A stretch of 64,000 nt of DNA, from assembly GCF_947172395.1 (NCBI RefSeq), contig NC_069083.1, positions 17,516,501 to 17,580,500 on the forward strand. Direction: 5' to 3'. Source of the DNA: Bicyclus anynana (lineage: Eukaryota; Arthropoda; Insecta; Lepidoptera; Nymphalidae). This document shows positions 1 through 12,300 of the stretch, in pieces. The translations under genes and the position numbers were made by a program. Below the pieces are notes generated by a model that was given only the letters and a program-made list of their open reading frames with translations, did no database searches and had not been told where the DNA came from. Each line of letters starts with the position of its first letter. Position 1 is the stretch's first letter.

Positions 1-91
1 ATTCTGAAACATACTCATATATTTATAGGGTCTTTACCAGACACCTTGTATGTAAGACAAATATGTTTTAATGCTTTTAGCCCTTTAACGA
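1..91. other. Left edge, nothing recognised
   Basis: AT-rich sequence with no coding or repeat signal I can name. Confidence 0.4.
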
Positions 92-247
92 CATCATCAT
101 CATTATCAGCCCATATTTGGCTCACTGTCACTGGCTCAAGTGTCCTATCAGAATGAGAGGGGTTAGGCCAAATAGTCCACTACACTGGCCCACCTAATGC
201 AGATTGGCAGACTTCACACACACAGAGAAGTGAGAAAATTCTCAGGT
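92..247 (-). mobile_element. SINE family A, 3' part
   Basis: It carries catcatcattatcagccca, the GGCTCACTG and cctaatgcagattggcaga blocks, and an imperfect cacacacagagaa block. These match in reverse the 3' half of the full copies at 4935 and 27203. Confidence 0.75.
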
Positions 248-3200
248 ATATTCTTTAAATTTAAATTACATTTACTTTAGGTACAGAGATACAGTACTTC
301 AATAGTCAATACATACAATGTAATGTTTACATTTTTAAATTAAGTAGATATACGTACTGAAAACTGTGTATTAGTTTATGCTAATACATATATAAAATAG
401 TGTAAGTACACTGGAATTCTAAAAAATAACTGTTTCGGATATCCTGTTACACACCAGTATTTGAATACAGCTTGGTTTTTTGGTCATAATGTATGTGAAT
501 ACTTACCCAAATCAAAGAAACACCGCCGACAAAATTGGTATAGAGGTCACACACATCAATATTTAATACGAAAAGATGCACATCACAAAACACTTAATGT
601 CGTCAGATAACGGGCGATTTTATAGGCCCGAAATAAATATTGTCTTCAATAGAAAAGACACGAAGTACGAATACGAACCACACAAACGAAACTCTCCATT
701 GTTGCCTTTTTGCGTTTGATTTGACACTTGACAGTTGACTTTTGTATTTGTTGACATTGACATTTACAGCGAGTATTGACATACATTTGACGTACATAGA
801 TTTTAAATCTAAACGTTCATTTTAACTTTCAGGTAAATGTTTTAATAGTCATTGTTGTATATATGTTTATTTTAGTAGCTGATCTGTAAAACTTAATAAT
901 AATATCTAATTATCAATTAATATATTGATTTTTACCAAATCTGTTTAAATAAATAATATTATTTTTAGTTCCAGTTTGCACCACCAACCTTAGACCATTA
1001 ATAACTGGACGCGGTTGGCACCCAAATTCACCAACAAAAAAGTCTGTCATTTTTTGAGGGGGACGAGGTAAACTCACACATCGAAAACATTTAACACCAT
1101 TATACATATTCTGTGTCCATACACTACACACAACTATAAATTTGACTCGCAATACACACACGCGTAACTTTTACACACACTAACAAACACATTGTGCACA
1201 GTAAAAATATATACAAGCAGTATACTCGGCCGTATTTTTGAAATAAATACTTAGGTACAGCGCGCGGTACGTAAATATGTGATAGGGCTGCCTGGCTCCA
1301 GCATTTTAATTACATTTGCCAACTTTGTATTTCCATTTAGTTTTGTGATTGTAAATACACTTTTTTATGTAAACAAATAAAATATTTTGTAAATCGTAGT
1401 AAAATAGGAAGTGATCAATAAAATGCGTGTTGTTTTTTGATTGGTAGATTTAAATAATATTAATACTAATGCTGATACTAATCAATGACTTTGAAGGATA
1501 GGTCGTATTCATATGTTTATTTTGGTGATGCCATCTAGGTATTACCTCCACACTACGTGAACAAATATTATAAAACCGGTCAAGTGCGTGTCGGGCCACG
1601 CGCAGTGTAGGGTTCCATAGATTATGTTAGCTCTTTAATGCCTTATGTTTTTCTCAATTTCAAAGCCTTTATTATTCTTTACATTATTACATTAAACAAG
1701 TTTTTCAATTAATAAGAGTAACAGTTTTAATTTTTTTTTCTATGTTAGTATATTGTTAGTGTATCTGTTTTAAGTTTAGTATGTTAGTGAGTAAGTCTTA
1801 TTTCTAATTAATAAAATCTATTTAACTAGTAAGTTGAAATTGAAATTGAGGTATAGCTCGCGTTTCGACCTCTAGTATGAAGTCAAACTACTGCTTGCAT
1901 ATTTACTGTGACATTGCTTAGACTATCCACAGATTAAATACATAGAATATTCGATTACTGATCGATGTTTGGCTGTTTCGTCAAAAGAATCGATTCTTTT
2001 TATAAATTGTTTTTATTAAAAATTTGATAAAATTAAGGTTTAAATACTTTCAAATGAAACGTTACTCCATCTTTTACTAAACTACAAGTTTTTGGCCGTT
2101 TTTTATGCCATTTAACTACACAAACCGGCATTTTTAGTTAGCTCCTTACACGACGAAAACGATTACAACAATGAAACATCGATTCTGTAGCAACAGTTTT
2201 TATAAACGAATTAGATCATAGATTTTTGATCTTTGCCAGAGGGGTAACGGTTAGCGAACCACGTCCAGTTATTAATGGTCTAAGACTAGTAACGACATCT
2301 ATCAAAGAACAGTAGAACTGTTGAGGCGTTTCAGCAACCTGCAGTTTGCGGGCGAATTGTTCCGCTGAAAATTATGTATGAAAGATGGCGATATTACACC
2401 TCCATAATAATTATATTCTTTGCCGCCATGCCTTAGATTATAATTAACAGCTGTAGTCGTTGCAAAAATAAACAATTGTCCCACTAATTCCGTTAACCCG
2501 CATTTACGTAGTATCTAATAATCTGTGGCCGCATAGCAGCAGCATGGTGTGGTGGGTCTAAGCTCCAGCTTAGTCACAACAGTATTGTATATAGATAGTT
2601 AAATGATGATTAATATACGAAGTATGTATACCTATCCGTGATTAGACGCTAGGCCGCGGCTTCATCCGCCCTTATACCTCTTTAATCCGGCCCTTTCGCA
2701 AAATTCGTTCATAACGGACGTTTAGAAGACTAACTATAACCTTTAACCCACCTCAGGAAAGGAAACCGACCATTTTGGATCCAGTACCATAGGTACAGAA
2801 AAATTGCCGAATTTTTTTTATAATAAATCATAATTATCAAAAATAATAAGAATTCACAATTGTTAAATTCTTTTTTGAAATGTGTATTTTTCTTAGACCA
2901 TATAATATAAGGTATTTTTGTTGAAATCGTGCATTTTATATCTTGACAACGACATAAATTGTACTTACGTCGCGTAGTTGTATCTTGAATTTTGATTCGA
3001 TTCAAAGATTACAGTGTATTATTTTCGATCAAACGGAAACTAAACCAGTTTATCTATAAAACTAATGTTATTTATAATAACGGAGCGGAAGAGGGGTTTT
3101 ATGTAGTTACTCGAGAGCGGCAGATGAACATAGGAGACTATACCTTGCACGTTTTTGAGTACCTCCACCAAGTATGAGCTCCTAATATTGGTGTGTACGC

Positions 3201-4934
3201 TTAGGCAACCAAAAAAAAGTAATTTCAATAATACTAATCAAGTTAACCAACACGTCAATTAAGGATAAAGTGGATTAATTATTGATAGCTAAAAGGTGTG
3301 CATTTCGAAAATCTAACGATTTGACCGTAACGGAACGGGAGGGTTACAAAATAAAGCTCATATATTTCAGTATCCGAGCCACAAGCGCAGTTAATTTTTT
3401 ACTTATTTTGAAGGAAATAATCTCAAAAATATTTGTTAGTATATTTTTCTGATAATTCCAGTAATGGGACAAAATTAGGTATAGGTACCTGTTACCATTT
3501 TATATTTCCTATTATCTAATCTACTACATCTAATCAGTCCCCCCATAACACTTTAGTATCTGCAAAAGCATCCCGGGCTACTATAAAAATACACTAATTT
3601 GAACAGTAGAACGATACATTCATCAAATCAGTTCCCAGCAATATATGACGAAATGGTCGATATCTTTTCTTCGTTGTGCGTCTAGTGGTTTTCGATATTT
3701 TGTGACCCTTCGCTTTTTTTTTAAATATGTTTAAATTAAAATTAAAATGCAACATGTAAATGAAATGAAAATGTATGTCTAATAGCGCCATCTATCGACA
3801 TATTATTGTAATAAATACAGCTGCGCATGTCGACCAATTGCAGTAGAGTCGAAAATATCACTCTCTCTTTCGTTGCGTTGGGGTAAAAGAGATGGAACAG
3901 AGACAACAACGCCGCTATTGGTCGACTATATTGTGTCGTGGCACATGCTAGGTCTATGATTTGAGTTCTAACTCACGCTATTAAAGTTTTTAACATTTCA
4001 CACTATAAGTACATACAATGGACACTGTAATATTGTAGGGATCATCTCCCTCGAGGTAAACCAGTATAGCCAAGCTGGTCTAAATTGGCTAAACGCTTAG
4101 ACGTGACCCTTAATTGGGGTATTGTGAGAGATGTGAAACAATTTATACATATAGCACCTCCGAGGCGAGAACTGCTGCTTGCTGACTTGATTCCTTTTAG
4201 TAACAAAAGAAACAAGATTAATTTATTTAGCTGTTTGTTTTCCGCAAAAGTCAACTAAAGTTTACCCGACCAAAACCATAATCATAGATAAGGTACATAA
4301 ATATACATTTTTTGCGCAAAGGATCAACCTGGTTGTCTAAAGCGGCAGTAGATATTTTTAGTACTATTCCACGAGGGAATGATTTGTATAGCATAGCTAA
4401 CAGTGGTAATCATAGACTTTGTGAGGCGCGAACAGGGGATCATTCATACGCTAAGTGTCAAATTCTTAAACAAATAGAGGGTAATTTCGACACTCAGCGG
4501 CTGAAATACCGTTTTCTTTCTCGATTTATTAAGAATCTAGTGGACGTCTGCGTGCAAATCAATGTAAACTTCAACCAACCCAACCTACAACCAACCCCTA
4601 TTTCACCACTTTAGGGGTTGAATTTATAAAATTCTTAAACTTGAACTATGAACAAATTTTTAAAACTGTAACTCTTAAAATGAAAGTCTTTCATCATAAC
4701 ATTCATTAATATGAAAATCCTTACAAACTTTCAACTCCTATTTCACCCCTTTTTAATATTATTTTAAGGTCAAAAAGTACCCTATGTTTTGTTCCAAGGT
4801 CCCATTTACCATTATACCAAAATTCATCTTGATTGTTTCAGCCGTTTAGCCGTGAAAAGGTAACAGATTGACAGACAGACTTCTTTCGCAATTATAATAT
4901 TAGTACGTATAGATAAATGTATAAATAGATAAAT
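248..4934. other. Gene-free, AT-rich stretch with dispersed repeats
   Basis: No supported gene. Frames at 913-1161, 2302-2484 and 4312-4614 lack splice or homology support. Noted pieces: an inverted pair sharing CCAGTTATTAATGGTCTAAG (988-1010 and 2261-2283); the common lepidopteran repeat head aagtgcgtgtcgggccacgc at about 1580; a short repeat at 2655-2735 that recurs at 8890-8965; and a possible tRNA-SINE tail near 2530-2600. Confidence 0.5.
4556..4918 (+). repeat. Dispersed repeat ending in a (CAGA)n motif
   Basis: It contains ccctatttcaccactttag, aggggttgaattt and the end block gattgacagacagac then ttataatattagta. The same plan occurs at 34626-35090. This is a very common lepidopteran interspersed repeat of uncertain class. 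Confidence 0.6.
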
Positions 4935-5237
4935 GAGCCGTGACAGCCCAGTGGATATGACCTTTGTCTCCGATTCCGGAGGGCGTGGGTTCGAATCCGG
5001 TCCGGGGTATGAACCTCCAACTTTACAGTTGTGTGCATTTTAAGAAATTAAATGTTGTCTCAAACGGTGAAGGAAAAACATCGTGAGGAAACCTGCATAC
5101 CAGAGAATTTTTTTAATTCTCTGCGTGTGTGAAGTCTGCCAATCGGCGTTGGGCCAGCGTGGTGGACTATTGGCTTAACCCCTCTCATTCTGAGAGGTGA
5201 CTCGAGCTTAGCAGTGAGCCGAATATGGGTTGATAAC
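4935..5237 (+). mobile_element. SINE family A, near full length
   Basis: The 5' head gagccgtgacagcccagtgg, the B-box-like GGTTCGAATCC and a conserved body (cgtgaggaaacctgcatacc, gggccagcgtggtgg) end at gggttgataac. The head resembles a tRNA with A and B boxes, so it is a tRNA-derived SINE transcribed by RNA polymerase III. Confidence 0.9.
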
Positions 5238-6066
5238 AATAGATAAATGTAAAGAAGACATATCGCATGATTACCTCTATGTTCTGTTTTCGAGGTCGCC
5301 TGAAATTTGTCGACGGAAACACTGTATTACTGTTTACATAAGACGATGTATACATCTATACCGTAGTCCTAAGTGTGGGAACGTGGAAAATATCAATACT
5401 TGCCTCACAAAAACCGTATCTAAGCAACAATCAAGTTTAATGCCGTTCATACGTACGTTCCGATCGTGCGTCGTGATATTAAACTTGTATACATAGTATA
5501 TGGTGCAAATAGGGGAGCTACGGATATAATGTAAGTTTAGTTTTGTTGCTATCTTCCCATTAATAGGCAGTCTTTTGTAGGGCGGCGTGCCTTGTATATC
5601 CACACGTTCAATGCCATTCAATTGTACTCACCTACTTTTGTAACTAATACAGCCTTTAGTTTGGGGACGACGAATTATGAGAATGATTTTTTTATATTTG
5701 GGGAAACATTTTGAATTTTTGATTGAGTGGTTTCGTTTATGATAATGTAGATTTTGTCAGTCAATATTAAACCGCACGGGTTTTCTTAACTATAAGCACA
5801 GTATTTTTACGATGCATTCGTTTTGCTTCCGCTGACAACGAGTCCTAAATGAATGATGATTAGAGATGACGTGAAAGCGTATAGGGAACGGTATGGAATC
5901 TCTTGAAATCTTCCTTCCTTCCTCCTTTGACTATTAGCTTCCTCCCAAAGTCACCATGATAGATACGAACTCCGGAGGTGCCAAGGTACATGGTAGGAGA
6001 GCTGGCATTCAGGTCAATACTTGCGCTTCAAAGATATTCTCAAACGCAAACTTACTTCATGTAGCT
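5238..6066. other. No gene seen
   Basis: The overlapping opposite frames at 5230-5496 and 5334-5621 shadow each other and have no domain. Nothing else was recognised. Confidence 0.4.
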
Positions 6067-6446
6067 ATCATCACCACCACCACCATATCAACCGATGAAC
6101 GTCCACTGCAGGACATGGGCCTTTTGTAGAGACTTCCAAACATCACGAACCTGAGACGCCTGCATCCAGCGTCTGTCCACCTGATGGGGGGTCAGCCAAC
6201 ACTGCGCTTTCTGGTGCGCGGCCGCCATTTCCAACGTCCATCGGCTCTTCGAACTATGTGCCCCGCTCATTCCCACTTCAGCTTCGCGACATGTTGAGCT
6301 ATATCAGTGACTTTGGTTCTTCTGCGGATGTCCTCATTTCTGATTCGATCACGCAGATCTAGCTTAGCTCATTCCATCGCCCGCTGTGTAACTCTGAGTC
6401 TTCTCATGAGGCCCATAGTTAGCGACCAAGTCTCGGTCCCATAGGT
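6067..6446 (-). mobile_element. RTE-type LINE, 3' end with microsatellite tail
   Basis: In reverse it encodes the degraded C-terminal part of the reverse transcriptase polyprotein (IRNE-IRR, VAKLKW, ADGRW-type blocks, KSLQKA) and ends in a (TGG/TGA)n tail. It is broken by indels. Confidence 0.85.
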
Positions 6447-6559
6447 TTTTTTTTACTATTTATCTCGAACGGTAAAGAAAGAAAGGGGTAAGTATATCAT
6501 CATATTCCGATTCGAAAAAAATAATAGCACCGGAGCTGATGGTACGATACCTACCTGTA

Positions 6560-6762
6560 GAGTTGTCAAATCGCCGAAATTAAAAGCCGGACAGTCCAGT
6601 CAGTTTGGCCTGACATTTGGGTAAAAAGGCCACACTCGTCGTCCGCTCGTTTGCTAAATGTAAAGCCTAACATAAGGCGTATAAGCCGGACACCGAATTT
6701 CGGCCGGACACCGAATAGAAAAGCCTAACTATGTCCGACTTTATCTGGACACCTGGCAACTC
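6560..6762. mobile_element. Short Tc1/mariner-like MITE flanked by TA
   Basis: The terminal inverted repeats GAGTTGTCAAA and (reverse) GAGTTGCCAGG are flanked on both sides by TA. The 203-bp interior is rich in ccggaca repeats. It has no coding capacity. Confidence 0.7.
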
Positions 6763-6937
6763 TACCTACCTAGATACTTCTGATATCGCGTGTGGCGTGT
6801 CATATCCAGAGGAAGCTTGCTTATTGTATCCCGTGCACAGTTTGCGTGCATGGATTTTATGATGAAAATCATTTGATTTGATAACAATCATTTTATGCTC
6901 CATACGAGCTGTATGTGATCTAAGTAAGTACATTCGT

Positions 6938-6962
6938 ATAATAATAATAATAATAATAATAA
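6938..6962. repeat. (ATA)n microsatellite
   Basis: About eight ATA/AAT units, followed by a T-rich tttgcaagaatac motif usual for LINE or SINE tails. Confidence 0.8.
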
Positions 6963-7085
6963 TTGTTTATTTGCAAGAATACAACATATGTATGGAGGGC
7001 AATCACCTTACCTGCATCGTTTGTATAAATATGAATCTTGAATAAAATTTGCATAGGTCCGGATCCTTGTTGTCTTGTTGTCATC

Positions 7086-7165
7086 GGTCCACACAGGTTT
7101 CCTCACGATGTTTTCCTTCAGCGTTTGAGACACGTGATATTTCATTTCTTGCAGGTTTGTAGGTT
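7086..7165 (-). mobile_element. SINE family A fragment
   Basis: caggtttcctcacgatgttt and tttgagacacgtgatattt match the middle of family A in reverse. Confidence 0.65.
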
Positions 7166-8297
7166 CTTACTTGTGCCTAATTCATAAAGAAAAACAAATT
7201 CTAAAGATGCCAGGGATATCCAATACGATTGTACGTTATGATAACCTTTACATTTCAGGTTAACGTCAAAACTAAATTGATTGCTATCTAACTAGGTTAT
7301 ATCTTCGTTGTTTCTAAGTTTTTTATGAGTAGCGGTCGCCAGTGTATTAGTTCCCGGTGTACCAAATACATTTAAGTCTTTTTACAGTGGCTAACCTACT
7401 TGTATTTGCCTTGGCCTTGGCCTTAAGGTCCTGGGCTCGATTGGGCCGGGCCATGAAATATTAGAATTTTCTTTTTCTAATTGATTAATTTCTAAATGGT
7501 AGTCCGTGGTTAGTGGATCGGTAGTGTTACATACAGATCTGTAGTGTTACGAATACATAACTGGTGTAGGTAAGTTATTTTGTTGTTACCTGGTTATATC
7601 TACAATAATCATCGATCGTAGATCGTTAGATAGATGGATAGATCGTTTATTATGGAGGGGCCCATCTAACGATTTATATCGATGCCTATAATGCCCTTAT
7701 GTGATCTAACCAAAGTTATTGATGAAGAAAAATGTATTAAGAAACGCAAATTGGACCAGTATATAATAATCTCAAAAAAATCTAGCTTATTCAGTTATTC
7801 AGAAGATTTTGGGGGTCAAAAAACGGCGGGGATCCGATGACCGATCCCGGAATATTGGGGATTGTAGTTGTAAACTATAAGCGCCAGTAAAATTAAACGA
7901 ATGGAAATTTTAAATGCAGCTACAAACAGAACGTTTATTACGGCATTTAACCACGTTTAAGGCAACGGCAGTCAGGTAATGAAAATTTAATCTAATCTTA
8001 TTTAGAAGCTAAAAGCAATTATGGGAATGGTAGTGCGAGGCACGAACTATAAACTACGAAGGTTTTCAAACTAATAGTTGCCTCTAATGCCTAAGAAATT
8101 AAAAGATAGAGGTTCTACGTCGAACATGCTAGTTTCCGGAAGTAGCTAATTTTCCGTACCGTTGAACATAAACCCTAATTTCCCTGAGGTTTCACGAACC
8201 GTGGGTGATGGAATTTTCCATCATGTACAATCACAATAGAAAGTAAACCATTTCTCACCACTGCTAACTTCTGATCGAGTTACAAAACTGACTCATT

Positions 8298-8590
8298 GGT
8301 CCCGAGATTAGCTGGTTCAGCTACGGAAAATGAGGTCCAGGGTTCGAACCCCGGGTCAGGCCAATAAAAAATACGTTATTGGGATTTTTCTTACAAGAAA
8401 AATCTTAATAGAAGCCTGGAGCATGTAAATTCGTCGGTCCTGTGCCTGATCTTTCACCGGTCGTTTCGATCTGCCCTCCCATCGGACTATGAGAGTGAGA
8501 GAAAAGAGAGTGCACCTGTGCTTGCGCTTACAATTGTGCGCTTTAATATGGTTAATCTCACCATCAGATTGGGCGCCGCGCCGTGCCCGA
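8298..8590 (+). mobile_element. tRNA-derived SINE, family E
   Basis: The head has a B-box (GGTTCGAACCCCGGG), then cgtcggtcctgtgcctgatc and tgagagtgagagaaaagagag. The order matches a SINE widespread in moths. Frames read across it (8356-8739) are therefore not genes. Confidence 0.7.
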
Positions 8591-9083
8591 AAGAAAAGCA
8601 ATTCTGTCGGGAGTATATTATTATTTGTTGCTTTTGCCGTGTAGTCTTAGAGCCAAAACATTTCTCCGACTTATTTCTAATTGCCTCGACGGGCTGGAAG
8701 AAGGCAGGAAGGGCTGGTTCATTTTTTTGTTTATATTAAACAGACATTTTTTATGACGTTTAGGTTACCTAAGATTTTTTTATTCGAATGCATTTCGATG
8801 TGTAGGTGTTCAGACAGGTTTATTGACGAGCGCGTTTGTTCGTGTAACAGAAGAGGCGTTAGCAACGCAGATCCGGACGCCCACGACTTGGTCCACATTT
8901 AGACTTCTTTAATCCAACCCTGTCGCAAATTCCGTCCTTAGCCAACGTTTACTAAGTATAAACTGCCTGCCCTGTCTGCATCTTTGTAGGTTCTTTAAGC
9001 GGTTTTCGATATTTCATACGCCAAGAGCGTATTGGAATAGTTTGTTCAATTCTACCTTGAAAATATATTTTTTTTACACAGAC

Positions 9084-9307
9084 ATGGCGTCTAACAAGAA
9101 CCAGAAGATTAGTATGGCAGCAAGCGCCATCGCCATGCGCGGAGTCCGTCTGTTCCTCACCGCCGGTCGCCGCGGGCCCGCAGGCGCTCCGGAAGACGCC
9201 AGGCGCATCTCTCCCCACCGGCCCAGACGGACTAAGCCTATCATCCCTGTGAATAAACTGCAGATGAGCGTCGTTGAAATTTTGCTGAAGAGTACCAGGT
9301 TTACCAA
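9084..9307 (+). CDS. EFCAB1: Calaxin gene, coding exon 1
   Basis: The exon begins at 9082, two bases before ATG, after a T-rich tract ending in acacag. It ends AA|GTAAGT at 9308. It gives 74 codons plus two bases. The first 20 residues are polar; residues 19-50 are rich in Arg, Pro and Gly and form the family-atypical extension. From about residue 55 (PVNKLQMSVVEILLKSTRFTK) it matches the start of the conserved core. G+C is much higher than in the flanking AT-rich DNA. Confidence 0.85.
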
Positions 9308-12300
9308 GTAAGTAGATGTTAAGCTTTGCGGTTAAGGGTTACATTCAAATTCCACCAACTACCTCGTTTTAGTTACGCGATTACGAGGTTTTTTGGGTCG
9401 AGCAGTCGAGCTTCAAATGTTGAGCAGTCAAAAAAAGCTTAAGCCAAGTCATTGACATAATTGGAGAAATTATTCATCGATTGAATCGATTATTATTTTG
9501 TTCGATTGCTTAGAAATTAGAAAATATTCCCAAACAGGAAGGAAAACACTGTAATTCTTAGTTGATAATGTGCAATACAGTACCACACTTACCTTGTCAA
9601 CGTTTGAGACATATAACGTTGAAGTTACCCAAAGAAAAAAGATGAATACAATAGCATAAAGTAATTTTGAAAAGATAAACGATCAACGTTAAAGTAAAAA
9701 GTTACTTAAAATGACATTTTCTGAACTGTCAAGTCTTCCCTTCTACGAGTAACTGTCATGCTCAGCCCTGCACACGAAGACATTATCATGCAAATGCAGT
9801 CAGACAAAAATTATGTCTTAAAATGCCTATGTAACCAACGATATTTTATACTAAGTACAGATATGTAACGTGCCTACAAAATCACCGCAAAAAGTGATCC
9901 GAATTTAGCTACTCCATTAGCACATATGCACAATTTTGTGATAACTTACATTATTTATTGTTTAATATGTTATTGTGGAGGGGAGGTATCAGTGTTAATA
10001 TTAATAAGAGGGTATTTGATTTGAATAGGGGATTTGAGATAAATAAGAGGGTATTTGATTTGAAGATTTGAGCTCAGTAGTTTGTACGTTGCGTAGATAC
10101 CGTCACGCTGCCAGTCGCGTAGTTTGTACAATAATTTTAATGTTATTGTTTATCATAAATTGTTTAGTGTGGGCATAGAGAACATGTCGGGCTGGGAAGG
10201 TAAGTGTTTTGCCATTTGAAAGGATCCTATAAACCTACTCGAAGGTCACAAGTCCTGGGACCTGCACGAGGATTTTCTCTACCACAAAATAATGTTACAT
10301 TCGCTGTCGCTGCTACCCGACGTGTCACACTAGGTAGTGCCCTATCTCTAGTGTAAAATATCGTTGTATGTAACCATACTTATTATTTATACTGCGGAGG
10401 AATATAGCTCCCTCGTTGACACAGTCGTTAGCCTATGGGGCTTCGGATTACGAGGTCTTGGGTTTATCAATTTACTAGCTGCGGCCCGCGTTGTTACTCG
10501 CGAAATATAAGCCTAACATCTAAAGGGATAAAAAGTAGCCTATGTGTTAATCCACGTTATAATCTATCTCTTTTCCAAACTTCAGTAAATTCGGTTCATT
10601 GCTCTCAGCGTGAAAGAGTAACAAACATTCATAACATCATAATCATCACTTTTTGGCAAATCTCGGGAAAACATGGTTTTTTTCGAGACAAAGACTAGCC
10701 GTGTTATTCCAGGGCATTATCTATTTTCCTATCTAAGCTCCACGAAAAACGACAGATAATTTTGTTCGTGAATTTCGGTGCGGTACTAGTCCCTCGTATT
10801 GCTTATGGACCTCGGTTGCCGATGTAATTACTACATGAGGGTCAACCTCAGACTGATGGAAATAACATGACGACATTTTGTAGGACGTGTCACTTGGATA
10901 CCTTGTTGTACTCGTACTGTTGATACACGATGGGTTTTCATCTTGCCTAGGTGCCATCAGGTACCTGCATAGAGTTTGATATTGGCGTGCCAAGTTAGAA
11001 TAATGTATTAAGGCTGCTTGTAGCGTTCTTGGAAAGTATTGTCGTGTATAAACACTTACGAAAAGACCATAAGAATCATAGGCACCCCACGCTTTGGGTT
11101 GAGTGATAATATTTTGACACCCATCATCACATCATTCTGTTAAGTTTGTTTTTTGATATTATTTTTTAATCAGAAACCTTTTGGAGTTGGGCAGGAATGA
11201 TTTATATTGTTCAAACCATATCTATGTTATTTAAAGATTAAATAATTAAAAAATACAATACTACCGACTTAAAAACACAAATGTATGCAGGAGACTACTC
11301 GTATTAAGCGAAAGAAAACACTATTATAATGTTTCTTTCGCTTATTACGAATGTTTTCTATCTACTCATCACTTTGAACTTGAAGGCGGTGCCAATGGTA
11401 CAATTAATGGGTAGACAATCAGTCGTATCCTGTTTTTGTTAGCCTTAGGGTTAGAATTGTTTTCCAAATTTATATGGGACCATTTTCAAAATAAACTCTT
11501 TCAGTAAAAACAGTAATATCAAAATCGTACCGCTTAATAAAAAAATATGCTTGGTTTTACATTACGAAAACAGGGGATGATTGATTTTTTACCCATTAAA
11601 AAAGTGATCAGTAGATATAAAATATTATAATGTTTTCTTTTACTTATTAGTTTCCTGGATACGTTTCTATTTTTGAAGTATTTTTAATTTTATTATTATA
11701 GGGTGAGGTAGGGTAGGTGAAGGGGTGGAGTATAAAAGTGTCTGCCTGTGATGTCAAAACAAATGCTTATAGCTATTTCACCATACTAAAACATAATCGA
11801 AAGTTTTTAAATTTTTTTTCTGTCTGTAAGTCCGTGCTAAGAACGGCTGGGCCGATTTTAATGAAAATTACACTTAATAGAGGAAGTTATTGAGTAACAT
11901 ATAGGCCATTTTCCATCCCAAAAAACCCATGGTTCCCGCAGGATTTATAAAAAATAGTATTTCACGTAGACGAGTAGTAGTAAGTAAATTTATAAGAACG
12001 AGTTTACGTTCACGGAACGTAAATGGCTTTAAGGCTTTAGTCAGTGGCTGTTTGCGCCCCTAGGACGATGCTGCTACCCGTCAGTTCAAGTCGAAAGCCT
12101 CGCGGGGGTGGTCGCAGCACACGCACCCTGCACCCTACACGTAGTGACACGTAGCTATGCCGTACAGACATTTGAAGGAGAAAACCTTAGAGTTTCTATA
12201 TAGAAACACGCATTTTACAAAGTGAGTTAATTTTAGGAGTCTTTGAGGCAATTTTTTTTAGAAGTTTGCTCGTCTATTTTGGATGTTTTAGTTTTTCCTT

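Noticed and set aside
913..1161. 82-codon frame on the - strand
   Set aside because: No domain, no convincing splice sites, and its end overlaps a repeated sequence found again at 2261.
4312..4614. 100-codon frame on the + strand
   Set aside because: It ends in a known type of dispersed repeat and the rest has no recognisable protein features.
8356..8739. Overlapping frames on both strands
   Set aside because: They run through a tRNA-derived SINE (8298-8590).
9074..9307. Frames on the - strand opposite calaxin exon 1
   Set aside because: Shadows of the real exon on the other strand, caused by its high G+C content.
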